Origin: Pseudoalteromonas spongiae UST010723-006 | GTDB lineage: Bacteria > Pseudomonadota > Gammaproteobacteria > Enterobacterales > Alteromonadaceae | DNA length: 64,000 nt | Assembly: GCF_000238255.3 (NCBI RefSeq) | Contig: NZ_CP011040.1 | Coordinates: forward strand, 992,001-1,056,000 | Reading direction: 5' to 3' | Shown: positions 53,788 through 61,626 of the stretch, one piece after another | Layout of the letters: every line of letters begins with the position of its first letter | Position numbering within the stretch: the stretch's first letter is position 1 | Notes under the pieces: generated by a model | Told to the model about the DNA's origin: nothing | Seen by the model: the letters and a program-made list of their open reading frames with translations, nothing else | Databases searched by the model: none | Translations under genes and position numbers: made by a program

Positions 53788-54158
53788 TGAATATTCAAGA
53801 TATCAAGCTATTGGCAGATATCGGTGTGTTAGGCTCGAACTCGGGCCTAACGCGTGAAGCCGAACATATATTTGCTGCATTACGATTATCGAAATCGGGC
53901 GAACAGATTGCGGTAACTACAACCGCGTTAAATTTATTTAATCGAGGACAATTTCCAGAGGCTGCACAAGCGCTTTCAAAATGGTGTGAGAATAAAGCTC
54001 CTGCGATTCCACATGCATTATTGGCCATGGTGTATTGGACATGGGGATTTAATGTAAATGCCGAAGCCTATGCACGAGATGTGTTATCACAAGCAATTGA
54101 ACCAGAAGCACATGCACTTGCAAAAGAAGTACTCAATGGTATGGGAGTAACTTATTAA
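53787..54158 (+). CDS. sctG: YscG-like needle-subunit chaperone (TPR)
   Basis: A 123-residue TPR-like protein in the yscG position (115 residues in Yersinia). Helical repeats are seen in TREAEHIFAALRLSKSGEQI, ALNLFNRGQFPEAAQALSKW and PHALLAMVYWTWGFNVNAEAYARDVL. With the YscE-like protein it should sequester SctF until export. Overlaps of one nt with both neighbours indicate coupled translation. Confidence 0.85.
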   Translation: MNIQDIKLLADIGVLGSNSGLTREAEHIFAALRLSKSGEQIAVTTTALNLFNRGQFPEAAQALSKWCENKAPAIPHALLAMVYWTWGFNVNAEAYARDVLSQAIEPEAHALAKEVLNGMGVTY

Positions 54159-54481
54159 TGGACGCTATTAACCAAATCACCGCTGTTTCAATGGACTCAT
54201 TACAAGGACAGCAAGATTATACGTTACCTACGGCACCTTCTATGGCAGAAATGGAAGGCTTAAGCGCACAGTTTTTAGACGCTCTAGGCGAAATGAAAGC
54301 TGAAGTGTCATCCCGTGCTGACAGCGTTGAGCTGAGTTTAAGTAACTTAACTGATTTATCTCCTCAAAAACTGCTCCAGGTACAAATGGAACTGATGCAA
54401 GTGACATTACAGCAAGAGTTGATAAGCAAAGGCGTTACCAAAACAACACAAAATGTTGAAGCATTAATTAAGGCGCAATAA
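54158..54481 (+). CDS. sctI: T3SS inner-rod protein SctI (YscI)
   Basis: A 107-residue protein (YscI 115) with a polar N-terminus and a C-terminal amphipathic helix (PQKLLQVQMELMQVTLQQELISKGVTKTTQNVEALIKAQ region) that matches the conserved C-terminal pattern of inner-rod proteins. It anchors the needle inside the basal body. No yscH homologue is present between yscG and yscI, in contrast to Yersinia. Confidence 0.88.
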   Translation: MDAINQITAVSMDSLQGQQDYTLPTAPSMAEMEGLSAQFLDALGEMKAEVSSRADSVELSLSNLTDLSPQKLLQVQMELMQVTLQQELISKGVTKTTQNVEALIKAQ

Positions 54482-54484
54482 TTA

Positions 54485-55237
54485 ATGAATAGGTTTATAT
54501 CAGTGTTACTTGCCTGCCTTGTACTAACAGGGTGCAAAGTCGACCTTTACTCGGGCCTTGATGAAAAGCAGGGAAACGAGATGCTTGCATTATTGTTGGT
54601 TGAGGGCGTAGATGCGGAAAAAATTGCCGACAAAAAAGGTACAGTTAAGCTGCGTGTTGATAAAAACCAATTATCGAACGCCATTGAAATCCTCTCTCGT
54701 AACTCTTATCCGCGAGATAAATTTGCCACATTAAGTGATGTCTTTCCTGAAGGTGGACTGATTTCGACGCCTACTGAGGAGTCGGCGCGATACAATTATG
54801 CGGTGTCGCAAGACTTAGCAGCAACGGTGTCCAATATCGATGGTGTGTTAACGGCGCGCGTTCATTTGGTATTACCAGAACAAGATGGCGCCAAAAAAGC
54901 CAAATCAGACACCAATCTGGCCAAAGCCTCAGTATTTATTAAGCATTCCAGCAATATCAGCCTGGATGCCTATATTCCACAAATTAAACAAATGGTTGCT
55001 AATTCGGTGGGCGGACTAAAATACGAAAATATCGCAGTTATTCTATTCCCCAGTGTTGCAACATTTAACCCCATAGCAAAAACCAGTACCGATGTAAGTC
55101 TTGGTATTATTCAACAGTTCAAAGATTTAGGACCTTGGTTAATTGCCGCTGCCGTACTGTTAATTATTGGCTTACGCTTTGAAAAGCTAAGTGGCACAGC
55201 GAAAGAAATCTACGAACGACAGCAGCGAAATGGTTAA
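54485..55237 (+). CDS. sctJ: T3SS inner-membrane ring lipoprotein SctJ (YscJ)
   Basis: A 250-residue lipoprotein with lipobox LTGC (Cys 17), the two periplasmic ring-building modules (SGLDEKQGNEMLALLLVEGVDAEKI and LDAYIPQIKQMVANSVGGLKYENIAVILFPS), and a C-terminal membrane helix (about 217-235). Size equals YscJ (244). It forms the inner ring with SctD. Confidence 0.95.
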   Translation: MNRFISVLLACLVLTGCKVDLYSGLDEKQGNEMLALLLVEGVDAEKIADKKGTVKLRVDKNQLSNAIEILSRNSYPRDKFATLSDVFPEGGLISTPTEESARYNYAVSQDLAATVSNIDGVLTARVHLVLPEQDGAKKAKSDTNLAKASVFIKHSSNISLDAYIPQIKQMVANSVGGLKYENIAVILFPSVATFNPIAKTSTDVSLGIIQQFKDLGPWLIAAAVLLIIGLRFEKLSGTAKEIYERQQRNG

Positions 55238-55901
55238 TCAAAAACATCACTTTGCTGCGATGCTTGAAAGTCAGCATGCCGACGCGATCATCGCTAAACT
55301 GTATCAACCATTACGCTGGTTACACCCACAATGGATTGAAAAGGTGATCCCTGCTGATTTTCCAGTTGATCATCAGTGTGTTAAAACCAACCAGTTTCTC
55401 GCGGAACAATTAAGCATTCCCGGCACGTTTGACACAGAGCTTAGCTCGCCGTTATCTAAATTTTTGTTGCTTGAACGTGAATTGATTACGCAAGTGATTG
55501 GTGTGTTGGGCCTATCATGTTTTCAACCGTCATTGAAAAAGTTGATAAGCAAACAGATTAAACACACGATAGATCAACAAATTGGCTGTAACGCATGCCA
55601 AATAGTGACACAAAAAATCCCTTTTATGTTAAGCGACTTTCCAAAAGAGTTGTTGGTTGAAGATATCACGTTGAATTCATCGACAAATTTACCCAATTTC
55701 ATTGAGAAAGGGTTGTCAGTGTTTAAGCAAATTTGTGATGACGAGAGTCATTTTCAGTTACTGTGTTTTATTTTATCACCTGAGCATATGACTAACGAAA
55801 AACAAATCGTCCTCTCAAAAGAAACTTGTCGTAAAACCATCTTACTTATTCGTAAATTAGCCATTGAGATAGACCCACCATGTTCAAATTTACTGAAATA
55901 A
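55230..55901 (+). CDS. sctK: T3SS sorting-platform protein SctK (YscK)
   Basis: A 223-residue cytoplasmic protein in the yscK position (209 in Yersinia). The start at ATG 55230 overlaps the sctJ end by 8 nt; an upstream ATG at 55191 lies deeper in sctJ. Family features are weak: an aromatic-rich N-terminal region (LYQPLRWLHPQWIEKVIP) and a helical remainder. It links SctQ pods to the SctD ring. Six Cys residues are spread through the protein, more than usual for this family as I know it. Confidence 0.82.
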   Translation: MVNQKHHFAAMLESQHADAIIAKLYQPLRWLHPQWIEKVIPADFPVDHQCVKTNQFLAEQLSIPGTFDTELSSPLSKFLLLERELITQVIGVLGLSCFQPSLKKLISKQIKHTIDQQIGCNACQIVTQKIPFMLSDFPKELLVEDITLNSSTNLPNFIEKGLSVFKQICDDESHFQLLCFILSPEHMTNEKQIVLSKETCRKTILLIRKLAIEIDPPCSNLLK

Positions 55902-56497
55902 AAGCGGATAAGCTGCAATTAGTCAGTGGCGCTAAAGTGCTAAAAGCCGTTGACTATAATCATTACTTAGGTTCGCAAGATGTCGTTGAAGCAGCTCAGA
56001 AAAAAGCCAATGATATTATTGCAAACGCAGAGCGTGAGTATAAAAACCAGCAGGCGTTAGGCTTTGCACACGGTATGGAACAAGCAAAACAGCAACAAGC
56101 TCAGTTACTTTTGCAAACCGTGGAGCAATGCCATCAGTATTTTGCTTCTCAAACGCCACGAATTGCCGAGCTGATTATGGCGGGTATGTCACAGCTTGTC
56201 AGTGAATTTGATGACACTGAACTCACCCTTGAAATGGCTAAAAAAGCACTGAGTACAGTGACAAACCAGCGAAAAGTAACGTTACGTGTAAACCCAAACT
56301 TAGTCGACTCTGTAAAAGAAAAGCTTTCAATCCTTTTGAAACAATTCCCTGAAACAAGCTATGTTGACGTTGTTGCAGATCAGCGAGTAGATGCTGGGGG
56401 CTGTTTACTTGAAACCCAAGTAGGCGTGATTGATGCGACCATTGAAAACCAAATTGCTGCAATTGAATCTCTGCTTTTAAGCGAAGATCACGTATAA
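55880..56497 (+). CDS. sctL: T3SS ATPase regulator / stator SctL (YscL)
   Basis: A 205-residue cytoplasmic protein, a FliH-like dimer that ties the ATPase to the sorting platform. It shows the expected coiled-coil (about 35-80, VVEAAQKKANDIIANAEREYKNQQALGFAHGMEQAKQQQ part) and a C-terminal V-type-ATPase-E-like domain (KVTLRVNPNLVDSVKEKL, then VVADQRVDAGGCLLETQVGVIDATIENQIAAIESLL). The start overlaps sctK by 22 nt. It is the last structural gene of the rightward unit. Confidence 0.92.
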   Translation: MFKFTEIKADKLQLVSGAKVLKAVDYNHYLGSQDVVEAAQKKANDIIANAEREYKNQQALGFAHGMEQAKQQQAQLLLQTVEQCHQYFASQTPRIAELIMAGMSQLVSEFDDTELTLEMAKKALSTVTNQRKVTLRVNPNLVDSVKEKLSILLKQFPETSYVDVVADQRVDAGGCLLETQVGVIDATIENQIAAIESLLLSEDHV

Positions 56498-56528
56498 TTT
56501 GCCAATCTAACGGATATATTTAACACCT

Positions 56529-57239
56529 ATGCTCAAACAAACAATTCTATTAATTGAGGATGACGAAGATCTCGGCGAAATCTTAATTCGTTTTATCGAG
56601 GCGTCTGGCTATCAAACAAAGTGGCTTAAAACCGGCGATACTGTAATGGATTATGTTAATAACAACATGCCAGATCTTATTTTAATGGATGTGATGTTAC
56701 CCGGTGTCGATGGCGTGACCCTAACCAATCAAATTCGCCAATTTAGTGATGTGCCAATTATTATGGTGACCGCAAAAACTGACGAAATCAGCCGTTTAAT
56801 AGGTTTACAAACTGGTGTAGATGACTATGTTTGCAAGCCCTATTCTGGCCCCGAGCTGGTGCTCAGAATTAAAGCAATATTGCGCCGGGTGAATACACCC
56901 CCCGCACCTACAACAGTTGAAAATCAGGTTTCCGCCATAACTACTCAAAGCTTGCAACTCGATGAAGCACAACTAAAAATCAGTTACGGTGAACAACAGC
57001 AAAAGCTCACATTTGTCGAGTACAGCTTATTAAACTTACTAATATCGCACCCTAACCGGATTTATAATCGCGAACAAATCATTGAGTTAGTTTACGATTC
57101 GTATCGTGAAATCAGTGACCGTACGGTCGATAGCCATATTCGTAATGTGCGAAAAAAATTATCGTTACTTGGGCTAGATTACGAAGCAATTGAATCAGTA
57201 TATGGTGTAGGTTATCGCTATATCGAGAAAGCATCATGA
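56529..57239 (+). CDS. OmpR-family response regulator linked to the T3SS
   Basis: A 236-residue response regulator. The receiver domain (1-118) has the acidic pocket EDDED, phospho-acceptor Asp54 in LILMDVMLPG, Thr in IIMVTAK and Lys in DDYVCKPYS, all intact. The output is an OmpR winged helix (QKLTFVEYSLLNLLISHPNRIYNREQIIELVY, TVDSHIRNVRKKLSLLG, YGVGYRY). It begins 31 nt after sctL with no terminator between, so it is probably transcribed with the T3SS genes. Its stop overlaps the start of the kinase gene (ATGA). Confidence 0.9.
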   Translation: MLKQTILLIEDDEDLGEILIRFIEASGYQTKWLKTGDTVMDYVNNNMPDLILMDVMLPGVDGVTLTNQIRQFSDVPIIMVTAKTDEISRLIGLQTGVDDYVCKPYSGPELVLRIKAILRRVNTPPAPTTVENQVSAITTQSLQLDEAQLKISYGEQQQKLTFVEYSLLNLLISHPNRIYNREQIIELVYDSYREISDRTVDSHIRNVRKKLSLLGLDYEAIESVYGVGYRYIEKAS

Positions 57240-59404
57240 AACATGCCGCGTCCATACGTATAACTACCTTATTTATAGCCGCTCTTTTTATTGTTGTTTG
57301 GCCAGTTTCAGCAAACCAGTTGCTAAAGGAAATTACAAGTATTGCTGAAGTCCCCAATCAGCACACAAGCTTAAATAAACTGCGCAATACCGCAGAATTG
57401 GAATCAAATATAACTGCATTTACGGCCGCTACAGAAAGTATTCTCAAAGGTTATTTAAAACAAGGCGAATATGACGCGTTTAGCAAAGAAATAAGGTATG
57501 TAAAACAACATAATCTTTGGTCTAGCACGCCAGAGTTACAGATAATTGTTTACATTGCCCTAGCTGACGAAGCTTATCGAAAAGGCGATGTGCAGTTGGC
57601 ATCGGACATCCAAACTACCGCCATCACATTGGCGCAGAATCATAATTTCATCTCTCGAATGAGCGAAGTATATACGCGTCAAGGCATCTTTTATCGCAAT
57701 CTTGGTTTGTTGGACAAAGCCTTGGAATATTATGAACGAGCATTACCTTATGCAGAGCAAAGCGGTGATCCGTTGCAAGCGTCAAGAATTACCATGAATA
57801 AAGGGGTTATTTATGAAGGGCAGAACAAATACAACGAAGCATTAGAGCTTTATAAGCAAGCATTACCAAGCATTGAGAATGGTAACAACCCTATTTTACT
57901 TGCCGATATCTTGTTTAATATCACTGCGGTTTATATGCAACTGCACGAATTAGATTTGGCCTTAACGTTTGCTCAGCGCGTGTTAAAACTTGATGAAGCG
58001 TCTGGCGACATTAATAATATCATTTACTCTCTTAACCGCATTTCAAGTATTTATTTGTTACTTGGTGACAACGGTCAAGCACAAACCTATTTAAACCGCT
58101 CTATCGAATTGGCAGAGAAAGGAAAAAATAAGCAGCAATTAGCAGTGGCGTTTATGCGAAAAGCACGTATCTTGATGAAACAAGGTAAACTAGACCAAGC
58201 GCTTGAAATTGCAAATAAAAGCGCCGATAACGCTTTAACAATCGATAACCCCATCACCAAGAATAACGTTATACCACCGCTTGCTGAACTTTACATATCG
58301 ATTAATCAAAACCAAAAAGCGATAGAGCTTATTGAAATGCTGCCGGGTGATACGATTAGCCCAACATACATGGTTAGAAAGCAAAAAATTCTAGCAAAAG
58401 CGAATTACAACATAGAAAATTATCAGCAAGCCTACTCGCATCTAAAAATACTGCACAATACAGAGCAAGCACGCGCTGAAGAAAAATTGAAAGCATACCG
58501 GGATGAAATGAATTCTGAGCTTGCTAAGTTTTCTGAACAGTTAAAAGTAAAAGATTTAGAACTTGAAAATGAAAAGCAGCAAAGTGATCTTGAAGTAATG
58601 CAATATCGTCAATATTTCGGCATCACTTTAGCGTTAATTGTTTTTCTACTATTTAGCCTTTTGATTTACTCGCAAATTAAGAAAAAGCAGATGGCACAAG
58701 CGCAAGCTCGATTAAAAGAAGCTGCAATTGACCACAAAAACCAAATGCTTTCAGATATTTGCCACGAACTACGTACACCGTTTAGTGTACTAAAATTACA
58801 AATTGAGGCACTGCAATATAACTTAGAACCAGATACTGAACTCGCTCACAACCGTTTAAATGCAAAGATTGAGCAACTAAGTCACTTGGTGTCTGATATC
58901 GACCAACTATCGCAAGCTGATTCGATGGTACTAACCTTAAATAAGGTTAAAATTAACGCACACAACTTACTTAATGCCATTATTACTGATAACCGTGTAC
59001 TTATTGAAAAAGTAGGCCTTGAGCTTAAGCTTGATATTCAACTTGACGAGACACTTGATGTTGACCTTGATATCAACCGTATCCAACAGGTTTTCCATAA
59101 CTTATTTAGTAATGCGATTCGCTACACATCAGTGCCTGGTTTTATTCGATTAAAAGCACGAAATGACCAGAATAATCTGTTTATTCAAGTAGACGACACT
59201 GCCCCAGGTGTATCACTTGAGGATATCGAACACTTGTTTAATCGTCTCTATCGAGTTGAGAAGTCGCGAAGTCGTGCCACGGGTGGTTTAGGTTTAGGTT
59301 TATCTATTTGTAAAAGCTTAATTGAATTACACAACGGCCGCATTATTGCCAAACAGGGAAAAAGTGGCGGACTATGTATTCAAATTACACTGCCCTTACA
59401 CTAA
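57236..59404 (+). CDS. TPR-containing sensor histidine kinase linked to the T3SS
   Basis: A 722-residue kinase: signal peptide (residues 10-26), a large periplasmic array of tetratricopeptide repeats (about 130-400, e.g. RNLGLLDKALEYYERALPYAEQSGD and YEGQNKYNEALELYKQALP), a coiled coil, one membrane helix (about 460-481), then the dimerisation domain with His510 in DICHELRTPFSVL and an ATP-binding domain (NLFSNAIRYT, DTAPGVS, GGLGLGLSICKSLIELHNG). It forms a pair with the preceding regulator, with overlapping codons. The TPR sensor suggests binding of a peptide or envelope protein as signal, which is inference. Confidence 0.9.
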   Translation: MKHAASIRITTLFIAALFIVVWPVSANQLLKEITSIAEVPNQHTSLNKLRNTAELESNITAFTAATESILKGYLKQGEYDAFSKEIRYVKQHNLWSSTPELQIIVYIALADEAYRKGDVQLASDIQTTAITLAQNHNFISRMSEVYTRQGIFYRNLGLLDKALEYYERALPYAEQSGDPLQASRITMNKGVIYEGQNKYNEALELYKQALPSIENGNNPILLADILFNITAVYMQLHELDLALTFAQRVLKLDEASGDINNIIYSLNRISSIYLLLGDNGQAQTYLNRSIELAEKGKNKQQLAVAFMRKARILMKQGKLDQALEIANKSADNALTIDNPITKNNVIPPLAELYISINQNQKAIELIEMLPGDTISPTYMVRKQKILAKANYNIENYQQAYSHLKILHNTEQARAEEKLKAYRDEMNSELAKFSEQLKVKDLELENEKQQSDLEVMQYRQYFGITLALIVFLLFSLLIYSQIKKKQMAQAQARLKEAAIDHKNQMLSDICHELRTPFSVLKLQIEALQYNLEPDTELAHNRLNAKIEQLSHLVSDIDQLSQADSMVLTLNKVKINAHNLLNAIITDNRVLIEKVGLELKLDIQLDETLDVDLDINRIQQVFHNLFSNAIRYTSVPGFIRLKARNDQNNLFIQVDDTAPGVSLEDIEHLFNRLYRVEKSRSRATGGLGLGLSICKSLIELHNGRIIAKQGKSGGLCIQITLPLH

Positions 59405-59417
59405 AATCGAGCTGGCC

Positions 59418-59440
59418 AACGCGCTACACATTAGCGCGTT
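59418..59440 (+). terminator. Hairpin after the histidine kinase gene
   Basis: Perfect 8-bp stem (59418-59425, AACGCGCT, with 59433-59440), 13 nt after the kinase stop. Only a short T-run is present, so moderate. It probably marks the right end of the T3SS locus. The rest of the gap to 59681 shows no gene. Confidence 0.6.
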
Positions 59441-59681
59441 TTGGCAAGCCCACTTTCTAGTATCAACGGTTACATTCATTATTGTCACTCAACTAACTGA
59501 CATGTCAGTTAAACCATTCTTATCACCTACTTTTGCGACCATTGTTGTTTAACAAACCAAAACGCCATAAAAAACAACACTGCCTAATTGTTTCACGCAG
59601 CGTTTTTGAACTAAGTTAAGGTAGTCATAAACCTACACGATTAATACGATATTCGACCATTGAAATATTACGTATTTTTAA

Positions 59682-59709
59682 TTGACATTAACCTTTGCTG
59701 AATTAGAAT
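59682..59709 (+). promoter_or_regulatory. Sigma-70-type promoter of the efflux operon
   Basis: TTGACA at 59682-59687 (perfect -35), 16-nt spacer, TAGAAT at 59704-59709 (5 of 6 matches to the -10 consensus). It ends exactly where the palindromic operator begins. Confidence 0.8.
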
Positions 59710-59740
59710 AACGCCATTCGAATATCATTCGAATGGCGTT
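59710..59740 (+). promoter_or_regulatory. Palindromic operator, probable TetR-family binding site
   Basis: Perfect 14-bp inverted repeat AACGCCATTCGAAT (59710-59723) with its complement at 59727-59740 around a 3-nt centre. It lies immediately after the -10 box and 29 nt before the repressor start, so bound repressor would cover the transcription start. A classical autoregulatory layout. Confidence 0.85.
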
Positions 59741-59769
59741 ACCAAAGAAAATGAGCAAGAGGTTTAGTA

Positions 59770-60495
59770 ATGGCACCAGCACCAAAATATAGCCTGCAAG
59801 AGCAGGAAAGAATGATCTTAAATGCCGCAGAACAGTGTATTAACGAGTCGTCAGTTACCGACTTTACGATGGCTAAGGTCGCGCGTTTAGCCGGGCTTTC
59901 TATGGGTTCTGTATATAAGTTCGTGCAGAGCAAAGAAGATATTGTGCTTGCCCTTGCCTATCAGTCATTTGATCACGTATCAAAGGTTTTTGAACGTGTG
60001 CTTAGCTTACCCTTATCAACGCCAGAAAAAATGCTCGCGGTATGTTTAATATCCCCTAAAGCCATGCAACGCTTTGAATTTGATTACGAACTGCAATCTT
60101 ATTCAACCAATAAAGCGGTTATTCAGCGCGCTTCAAGTCGTTGGACTGAAAAAATGATCGACGCCTGTAACTGTTGTGAACAAGGTTTTAAATTAGCCCT
60201 TTCCGATGGCATCAGTGCGGGCGAGCTGCAAAATGTGCCTAACCTAAGCGAAGTGATTGAAGAAATACTCATTAGTGGCTGGGCTATAACTGTTGGATTT
60301 GAACAAGTACAACGGGTTAAACAAACGCAAGAAATTGTCGAAGGCACAGACTCATTACTTGAGCCATTACCGCTTAATCATCCTATTATTAGAAGCACAG
60401 TGCGTTTGCTTAATAGTTATCCATGGAAGAAACCCATCGATGATGACTCACTTGTCACCATTGAAAACGAATTAAAGAAATTAACATTGCGTTAA
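59770..60495 (+). CDS. TetR-family transcriptional repressor of the RND operon
   Basis: A 241-residue regulator. The N-terminal helix-turn-helix is ILNAAEQCINESSVTDFTMAKVARLAGLSMGSVYKFVQSKEDIVLAL, a standard TetR_N domain (residues 14-62). The remaining helical part, with a CNCCEQG Cys cluster near residue 138, binds an unknown inducer. AAGAGG precedes the start. The gene sits behind the promoter-operator at 59682-59740 and 21 nt upstream of the fusion-protein gene, so it most likely represses this operon and itself. Confidence 0.9.
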   Translation: MAPAPKYSLQEQERMILNAAEQCINESSVTDFTMAKVARLAGLSMGSVYKFVQSKEDIVLALAYQSFDHVSKVFERVLSLPLSTPEKMLAVCLISPKAMQRFEFDYELQSYSTNKAVIQRASSRWTEKMIDACNCCEQGFKLALSDGISAGELQNVPNLSEVIEEILISGWAITVGFEQVQRVKQTQEIVEGTDSLLEPLPLNHPIIRSTVRLLNSYPWKKPIDDDSLVTIENELKKLTLR

Positions 60496-60516
60496 TGCAA
60501 TACAAACGGAGATAGT

Positions 60517-61626
60517 ATGAAAATTAAACGCTGGCTCGCAGCCATTATCCTTATACTTGTTGTTGTCTCGGGACTAGGCTTTGCCAAGTTTAGTCAAATT
60601 CAAGCAATGATTGCCTTTGCCGAATCATTTCCTGAACCTTCCGCATCGGTGAAAAGTACCTATGCTCAGTCAACCCAGCACATTAAAACCGTAAAAGTTA
60701 TTGGCCAAGTGCAAGCACCGAATACACTAACCGTAAGCAATGAATATGCTGGCAATATTACCAAAGTAGGTTTTAAGCCGGGTGATATAGTTGAAAAAGA
60801 TCAGTTGCTTTTAAAACTAGACACCAGTATCGAAGAAGCTAATTTAAGTGCCGCAAAAGCACGCCTCACCCTTGCGGAATCAACCCTATCACGTGTTGAA
60901 AAATTGTTATCGCAAAAGCGCATTAGCCAAGATGAAGTGGATAAAGCGCTGGCTAATGTCAATGTCGCTAACGCTGAAGTGGCTAATTTAACGTCAGTTA
61001 TTAACAAAAAAAACATTAAAGCGCCGTTTGCTGGTCGCGTTGGCTTAACGCAATATCAAGTCGGCCAATTACTTGATGCAAATAGCCAAATCACTACTTT
61101 GGTTGGCTTAAATGACAATATCTGGATTGATTTTGCTGTACCACAAACGCTACCACGCTTAGCCATTGGTGATGCCCTACGCGTTACACCGGTAAAGCAG
61201 CAAAAATCCGACACCACATTAACAGCTGAACTGATTGCTATTGCGCCAAATATCGACGTAAATTCGCGCCAACAAAGCTATCGTGCCATTGTAAACAACC
61301 AAAATAAGCAGTTACACCACAACCAAATGGTGAGTGTGTTTGTGCCAATTGAAGTGATTGACGCAGTAGCAGTACCGACCAATGCAGTAACACGCAGCCA
61401 CTTCGGTGATTTTGTTTATAAATTAGAGAAAGACGATAAACAAAATTGGCGCGCCAAGCCAATTAAAGTAGAGCTAGGTGATAAAATCCAAGATCAACAA
61501 TTAATCTTAAGTGGTTTAAATGCCGGTGAGTTTATTGCCAGTGAAGGTGCGTTTAAACTAAAAGAAAACCTCTTGGTTTACACTACAGAAACGGCTGAAA
61601 ATACAACGCACACTGGAGGCTTGTAA
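60517..61626 (+). CDS. RND efflux periplasmic adaptor (membrane fusion protein)
   Basis: A 369-residue inner-membrane-anchored adaptor (hydrophobic 5-23). Order: first half-lipoyl segment (VSNEYAGNITKVGFKPGDIVEKDQLLLKLDT), a coiled-coil hairpin (about 112-160, with EANLSAAKARLTLAESTLSRVEKLLSQKRIS), second half-lipoyl (IKAPFAGRVGLTQYQVGQLL), beta-barrel and membrane-proximal domains. Start has a GGAG box. Stop and the permease start share one nt (TAATG), so they are translationally coupled. Partners are the RND permease and an outer-membrane channel probably encoded elsewhere. Confidence 0.92.
   Translation: MKIKRWLAAIILILVVVSGLGFAKFSQIQAMIAFAESFPEPSASVKSTYAQSTQHIKTVKVIGQVQAPNTLTVSNEYAGNITKVGFKPGDIVEKDQLLLKLDTSIEEANLSAAKARLTLAESTLSRVEKLLSQKRISQDEVDKALANVNVANAEVANLTSVINKKNIKAPFAGRVGLTQYQVGQLLDANSQITTLVGLNDNIWIDFAVPQTLPRLAIGDALRVTPVKQQKSDTTLTAELIAIAPNIDVNSRQQSYRAIVNNQNKQLHHNQMVSVFVPIEVIDAVAVPTNAVTRSHFGDFVYKLEKDDKQNWRAKPIKVELGDKIQDQQLILSGLNAGEFIASEGAFKLKENLLVYTTETAENTTHTGGL

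Noticed and set aside
26382..59404. T3SS locus as a recently inserted island bounded by tRNA or attachment repeats
   Set aside because: No tRNA, integrase, IS element or matching direct repeats were found at either border, so recent integration cannot be supported from this window.
59322..59552. 76-codon frame overlapping the end of the histidine kinase gene
   Set aside because: Most of it lies inside the kinase coding sequence in another frame, and the hairpin terminator at 59418-59440 lies within it.
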